DNA of 64,000 nt from Alnus glutinosa. Taxonomy: Eukaryota; Streptophyta; Magnoliopsida; Fagales; Betulaceae. Shown piece by piece: positions 56,456 through 64,000 of this stretch (the stretch's first letter is position 1; every line of letters starts with the position of its first letter). The notes beneath the pieces were generated by a model. That model was not told the origin of the DNA and did not search any database. It saw nothing but the letters and a program-made list of their open reading frames with translations. The position numbers and the translations under genes are program-made. The DNA lies in the NCBI RefSeq assembly GCF_958979055.1, contig NC_084886.1, positions 7,268,154 through 7,332,153 on the forward strand, read 5' to 3'.

Positions 56456-58867
56456 TTATTTAGGAGGAACAGGAGCAGGAACTATCCCCCATTTCCTCCG
56501 AACATCCTCCAAATCCTCATGAAAGTTCCGTTCATAGTATAGACACATGAGATCTGTGCTCTGCATGCCAGCCCGGATGGCCCATGGGAAGTAGTGCTGA
56601 AAGAACAAATTCCTTTGCCTTTCACTGAATCTTGCGGTGCCCCCTAAAACAGAAAGCAGGCACATGGGAAGGTGCATTTGCTCAAACTCAATCACCTTGA
56701 GTGCTGACTCGCCAATTAAGTTGGTGGGCAGACCAAAAAGGGTGTGCCAGAAGTCATGCACCTCCCGAGCCCGCATGGCCACATATGCCAGTTCGTCTGT
56801 GTCCATGAACCGCACTAGTGGTCTGTCATCTGGAGAAAAATTCCTAGATGCCATGAAGTTTGAATAGGCAGCACCAAATGTGTTTGGTGGTAGGTCCCTT
56901 ACATGCCCCACTTCGGCAGATATCACTCGTGGTCGCTCCAACAAAACTGCCTGTCATGGAAATACATTAGTCTTACATATGTAACTAAAGCCAGTCTTTG
57001 TGGCCAAACGAGTATTCAGATTCAGATGATGCTAGCAACTTAATGTAAAAAAGGGAGAAATTAGCATTAGCTAACTGGCCAACACAGAAGACTGAAAAGT
57101 GAAAACGTTTATGGAAATGTATCTTTTCCAGGGATGATTTCTGGTTGATCTGCACATTATAGAAAACACAGTTGAGGACAGTTTCACCATGGGTTTCACA
57201 ATAATGGAAAACTCTTATCTCTAAAATTCCTAGCTTTGGGGTCATATATCGTCCATTTATGAGGCAAACAGATTAAAACAACAATCAGTAGTTACAAATG
57301 GCGGAAAAATCCAAAGGTGTCAGAAAGCACAAGTACATTGAATAAATAACTAGACAAAAATTGAAAGATTAACTGGCTGTTGACTAGTTGCTCTTCATGG
57401 CTTTGAGATAGAACAATTTTTGTTAATGGACAAATTTTTATCCAACCAAGGGTTATGCAGTATGTCAGGTTCTTTAATAGGATTTTTTTTTTTTTTTTTT
57501 TTTTTTTGAAAAAAAGAAAAAGAAAAAGGAAAGGGGTTTCATTCCACTGGTAGTGATAAAATTAAAAAAGACGCTTATGGAATACAACAAACTTTTGGTA
57601 GTCAGATTCTGGTTGCGTTGTGAAGTACCTATTAAAAACCAAATAGAAAAATTGAGAGGCTATTTTCCTTTAATGATCATAAACATGTCTTGTCACAAAT
57701 AGCAAGCTTGATTTTAATAGATATTCTATTCCCTTATCAAACACATAATGCAAAAGGGAATTGAAACTGTATTTAGTACTTCTTTTTCTTATAACACAGA
57801 AGTTGTTTCACCAATTTGGCACTTCAACTTCTGACATATATGTTTTGATTCTTTAAAATAACCCAGGTTTCTACAAAAAATAAATTACAAAATTCGTTGA
57901 TGAGATTCTTTTTTTTCTTTTCTTTTTCTTTTTGGTTTTCAGTTTTGATAAGTTACAAGCGATATACATGTTTGTCAACATAGATCCCCAAGAAAAGTAA
58001 GAGATTTTCATACTAGCAATATAAATGTTCATTCACAATGACCTCCAGGCTTTGCAGCCCTCCAACATGTCAAAGCAATGCAATTGCACTAGCACTCGAA
58101 TGTGGTTCTACAAAATAATGTGATTATTTTTTTCTTTATATTCTCTCATTCCCTCAGCAAATGAATGACGAAGGGATCAATCATGGACAGATCAGCATTG
58201 GCATGGTTCATACAGAAGCGTCATAGGGAATGAAATTCTGCAATATAGTGGCACAGAGGGGGGAAAAGGAACTAGTTTCATTGCGACAATTTGCCAAAAA
58301 CACAGAGTAAAAATTTTCCATCTCAACAAGCAAGTATAACAGTAATATGTGGGCAATACTGGCATGTGTCAAAATGTAGCAGCAAGCAAATTTCTATACA
58401 ACATGTTGTCATCAAAATGAACACAAAAACTGGTTAAACCGAACAAAGCTTTGGTGCCCAACAGGCAACAACAATTCATTGTCACATCATCAGAAACATA
58501 AAAACAGGCTACTTAGGCTGTTAGGCAGCAAGAAAACAATGGCACAACTACAAATACCAGAACAATCAACATTTACATTTATAACCAGCAGGCCATCCAA
58601 TCAGTTCAATGTCATGTTAATCAGCAAATTAAGATATATCATAAAAAAACTAGTAGGTGTGGAGAGTAGACTCACTCTGCCTTCTGGGCTCCTCTTCATC
58701 CTTTCAAGAACTCTTTCAAAAGCAGGCTTTCCAGTAGTCTCCCCAAGGGCTGCTATCAGATCCGCTCTTCGCGGGTTTAACAATGCACCAACTGCCGAAC
58801 CCACTGCAACAGCTGCCTGCTGCCACCGGTTAAGCCGGATGCGACCACCTTCTATCATCCTAACCAT
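56456..58867 (-). CDS. COQ4: Ubiquinone biosynthesis protein COQ4
   Basis: Two coding exons on the minus strand, 58676-58867 and 56456-56950, 687 nt, 228 residues, the usual plant COQ4 length. The COQ4 metal motif HDxxH-x11-E is complete: His129, Asp130, His133, Glu145. Other family words are [20 protein letters not shown] and the Arg-rich C-terminal part. COQ4 sits on the matrix side of the mitochondrial inner membrane and helps organise the ubiquinone synthesis complex; work on other species also ties it to ring decarboxylation and hydroxylation. The start MVRMIEGG is basic, and the spliced leader begins at an exon near 59406-59470 (CGACAG|GTAAAT), joining at 58876. The long intron (56951-58675) holds a T25 run at 57483-57507. 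From memory, Arabidopsis COQ4 is At2g03690, next to SPR1 as here. Confidence 0.94.
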
Positions 58868-59470
58868 CCTCTCTCACTGTCAAATTCTAACCAGTCGGGA
58901 AAAAAAAAATAAAAAAATAAAAAAATAAAATCAGTGGCCCAATAAAATGAATATACAGAAACAACACAGAAAAAAAAAATAGAATTCAAAGCCGCAACAA
59001 GATTGGACAAACTTAAACTCCATCAAGCATTTTAACAAACACATTTCGTGCGAAAAAAAAATAAAATTGAACAAGATAAACATAAAGTTCCATTTGGAAA
59101 ATATACAAAGGCAAGCACGACATAAAATCCTCATGCTGTTAATAGCAACAACAGCTAGAATTATACTGTAATTTTCCCAAAAAGTACTAAATACATTAAA
59201 TGGACCCAAGAAGAATGCAAAAAATTCATGATAATAACAGTCTAGGATCCATTCGGTTGCAGATAAATGGCAAGAAAGGATGAGAAAAGTTGAAATTTTA
59301 CATTAAGGTTGAATTGGCCGGAAGTAAGAGTTTCGAAACTTTCTCTTCTTTTCGTCCATTTTCTATGCAACCAAACAGAGAGCTAAAGTAAGATTTGCTA
59401 TTTACCTGTCGTTGGCGGAATAAACAAACACGAACTACGCTTTTGATAGCTGAGATACGTTATTTGGCAA
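58868..59470 (-). other. COQ4 leader intron and first exon
   Basis: Donor at 59404-59405 (GACAG|GTAAAT on the minus strand) and acceptor TTTGACAG with exon edge 58876. The small inverted pair near 59250-59380 (GGTTGCAGATAAATGG against CCATTTTCTATGCAACC) lies inside the intron. Confidence 0.55.
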
Positions 59471-59797
59471 CTCTTAAAATAATCAATGGTGAAATGCAGT
59501 GACACGCCATTTCACACATCAGCGGAATTTTATGAAATCAATCCCACGTGTCAAGCTTAGCACGTTAGCCCCAAACATGCGAAGTGAGCCCAAGGAGCAC
59601 GTGAATTTTTTTATTATGAAAATCAAGAAACGAATAAAAATCTCTTAAAAGGGAAAACGAAAGAACAAAACAAACTTTAGGGACTAAAAAAGAAGAAGAT
59701 GAAGCTTTTCCAAAACATGTGGGAGAAGGTCCAAAAAGAGAAGAATAAATGCGAATGCAGCAAGAGTGCGGCCTAGCCCGCGAGACCCGGGAATAGA
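59471..59797. promoter_or_regulatory. Shared divergent promoter region of COQ4 and SIK1
   Basis: About 330 bp between the COQ4 leader exon and the first ATG of the kinase locus. It contains a CCACGTG at 59546-59552 and a GCACGTG at 59598-59604. No TATA box is clear on either side. Confidence 0.45.
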
Positions 59798-60043
59798 ATG
59801 AGCGGTGGTGATGATGACGATGACGATGACGATGAGGGTGATGGTGATGGCGAGGTGTTTTCGACGTTTGTGGTGAGGTCTACGGTGAGGCCGAACGAGA
59901 GGGAGTCGGTGAGCGTTAAAGGGATGGGGGATTCGACGATGGGGCTCGCCGTGGCGAGTATGCAAGCGGTAGGGGAGTTAGGGTTTGGGAAGCAGTGGAA
60001 GGCGAGCGGGTCGTCGCAGGGCGGCGGCGAGGAGGGTCTGTAA
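59798..60043 (+). CDS. Split N-terminal part of the SIK1-like kinase (81 codons, acts as an upstream ORF)
   Basis: Opens MSGG followed by eight Asp, then an acidic and Val/Gly-rich stretch (EVFSTFVVRST, GDSTMGLAVASMQAVG), and stops at 60041-60043. It is in the same frame as the kinase ORF that begins at 60146, and Arabidopsis SIK1 has a comparable N-terminal extension, so this is probably the original 5' part of the kinase exon. A palindromic insert (60045-60139) with several in-frame stops separates the two. I could not place an intron that removes the insert and keeps the frame. As the locus stands, this piece would be translated alone and the kinase would need re-initiation. Confidence 0.55.
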   Translation: MSGGDDDDDDDDEGDGDGEVFSTFVVRSTVRPNERESVSVKGMGDSTMGLAVASMQAVGELGFGKQWKASGSSQGGGEEGL

Positions 60044-60044
60044 C

Positions 60045-60139
60045 AGATATATTAGTAATAGGCCACTAAGTAATAGACCATTAACTAATAAGGCCCCAGG
60101 CCCATTAACTACTAAGGTGGCCCATTACTAATATATCGG
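60045..60139. mobile_element. Palindromic MITE-like insert in the first SIK1 exon
   Basis: The left arm GATATATTAGTAATAGGCC is answered by GGCCCATTACTAATATATC with one mismatch; the inside repeats CATTAACTA and GGCCC words. It is AT-rich between two GC-rich exon parts, so its composition also marks it as inserted. No target duplication is clear. Confidence 0.6.
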
Positions 60140-60145
60140 CATCCC

Positions 60146-62538
<2,393 letters not shown>

Positions 62539-62779
62539 GTACAATATTTGTTTGGCTTAAATGTAGATAGTGTTGCTGACTCAACTATTTTATTTTATGT
62601 TCTTTTTCTTTTTCCCCCTGCGACACTACCTTTAAACTTTTGCTCTATGGGCCAGAAGTTGCCAGTAGTTTACTTGTGGATCCTTGGTGATGCTTAGATG
62701 ATTTGGCATCCCTAGATTAAGAGACTTAGATAAATGTATAGGCAAGGTTCTATGATAAACATGAGCACTGGTTTATGGG

Positions 62780-63975
62780 TCCCCAATTAAGCCACATATA
62801 CTCACTCTCTCCCCGTCACTGTCCAGGTCGGCGAAGTAAAAGTAAAAGTAGAAAAAAAGAATAAAGTTAAATCGTCTCAATAGTCGATTTCATCAGACAC
62901 AATCCAGAAAAATTGCAAATCGTGGTTGAGGAAATTTTCTGATATTTTTCCTTCGACAATGAACCGCTTTTGAGGTCTGTCATTCTGATTTGCCCCAACT
63001 AATGTGCCATAAACTGGTCGGTTTATAGCATTAGCTGTCTCGGCGAGATTAAATTTTTAACATGACTCGGTTTGGTTCTTGGGAAACCAACTTTTCTTTG
63101 ATCACATTTAGTTCTGTAGGGTCGTTTAAAAATTTCATTTCTTTAGGTTTTTTGGTTTCTCTTATGCAAGTGTATGCTCTCACTTTCAAAATGCTCTTTC
63201 AATCTCTCGGTCTTTTTTCCTCGGCCTTTCTTCTCCCTTTATCTCTATCACCGTCCTATTCTCATAGTCAATGAACATCCCTCTTTATGCCTACATTGTA
63301 CTCCACCTCTAGTTCCAAGCGACTCGAGCGGTTTTCTAATTAGATCGGTATGAATGGGAAAATGCTCAGATTAGATTAGATCTTTGCACACCAAAGAAGA
63401 AAAGCTTCAAACTGCCCTCGAGCACTTGGAGAATACTTTTCAACAAAATGTTTAAGCCTATAAAGAGATTACAAAGGATTTTTTTTTTTTTGGGGTCATT
63501 TTAACCTACTCCTTTCCTAGACTTTTGTTTTTGTTTTTTTGTTTTTGTTTTTTGTGTTGTTTGTTTCTGTAAATTTTGAAAAGATTGACCTGTTTACAAT
63601 AAATCAAAATCTGTAGAACTCAATGGCTATGTTCGGTTCCAAACAAAATGGCATGAAAAGTCACAAACATCTATGTGATTTCTCAACAAACAGACATAGA
63701 ATAGTGAAATCGACGATTCTTGAGGGTAGTTCAAGCACTTGGAGAAAACTTTTCAACAAATAGAGAAGAGCGAAAAGTCAAACTTTTCTGTTGAAGGAAA
63801 AATATCAGAAAATTTCCTCAACTGCGATTTGGAATTTTCTGGGTTGCATATGATGAAATCAATGATGAATGATGGGGTTGCACAATTTAACCTTTTTTTC
63901 TTTTCTTTTTTTTTTGACCTGGAGAGTGATGTGGAGAGAGTTAGTATATGTGGCTTAATATTGGTGACTTGTCAA
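62780..63975. mobile_element. Foldback element with about 190-bp inverted arms in a SIK1 intron
   Basis: The left arm (about 62780-62960: AATTAAGCCACATATACTCA, CTGTCCAGGTC, GAGGAAATTTTCTGATATTT) is answered in reverse by the right arm (about 63790-63975: AAATATCAGAAAATTTCCTC, GACCTGGAGAG, GTATATGTGGCTTAAT). Inside, GCACTTGGAGAA..ACTTTTCAAC occurs directly repeated near 63421 and 63735. There is no transposase frame. Long arms suggest a non-autonomous Mutator-type or foldback element; a target duplication was not found. Confidence 0.7.
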
Positions 63976-64000
63976 ATGTCAAGTCCAAAGTGTATTTTTG

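Overview
The window is plant nuclear DNA from a eudicot. The genes carry many introns with GT..AG ends in an AT-rich background, and the products are plant-specific families (SPIRAL1, the MES methylesterases, a plant G3BP). There are many small DNA transposons and L1-type LINE tails. The repeat style suggests a woody rosid, but that is only a guess. No bacterial, viral or plasmid system is present.

Layout: 1-2607 is repeats plus the 3' end of the first gene. A G3BP-like NTF2/RRM/RGG stress-granule protein lies on the minus strand (2608-5752, leader exon to about 6745). A repeat-rich gap (6.8-10.1 kb) holds a dense CACGTG array that looks like a DNA-transposon end. A tRNA-Thr(CGU) on the minus strand (10175-10246) sits just upstream of an asparagine-synthetase domain protein (10390-18753, +). 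Next come the AAA ATPase CDC48B (20771-27794, +), a GDSL esterase/lipase (29650-32224, +), a nested hAT/PIF transposon block (33.2-35.1 kb) and a Mutator-like MITE (35.2-35.6 kb). These are followed by the DEAH helicase RID1/DHX33 (35954-43122, +), an MES11-type methylesterase-like protein (46010-48723, +), SPIRAL1 (52490-54027, +), COQ4 (56456-58867, -) and, divergently, the start of a Ste20/Hippo-type kinase SIK1 (kinase reading frame from 60146, running off the right edge).

The nine genes do not form a pathway. Their products act in RNA granules, amidotransferase chemistry, membrane protein quality control, secreted lipid hydrolysis, ribosome biogenesis/splicing, small-molecule ester chemistry, microtubules, ubiquinone synthesis and growth signalling. 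Their order is informative: from memory, the same families lie on three separate Arabidopsis segments (around At2g03640-03690, At1g26355-26370 and At1g69220-69250), so this window looks like the unfractionated ancestral block.

The most interesting signals are structural. Several very short insertions end in poly(A) and are flanked by 15-20 bp target-site duplications; four share the end TACTTATC. I read them as extreme 5'-truncated L1 tails. One of the others duplicated the 5' splice site of a CDC48B intron. A palindromic insert with in-frame stops splits the first exon of the SIK1-like gene. A foldback element of about 1.2 kb lies in a SIK1 intron, and a DNA transposon is nested inside another. 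All exon coordinates were placed by eye from splice consensus and reading-frame closure; every complete gene closes to a whole number of codons.
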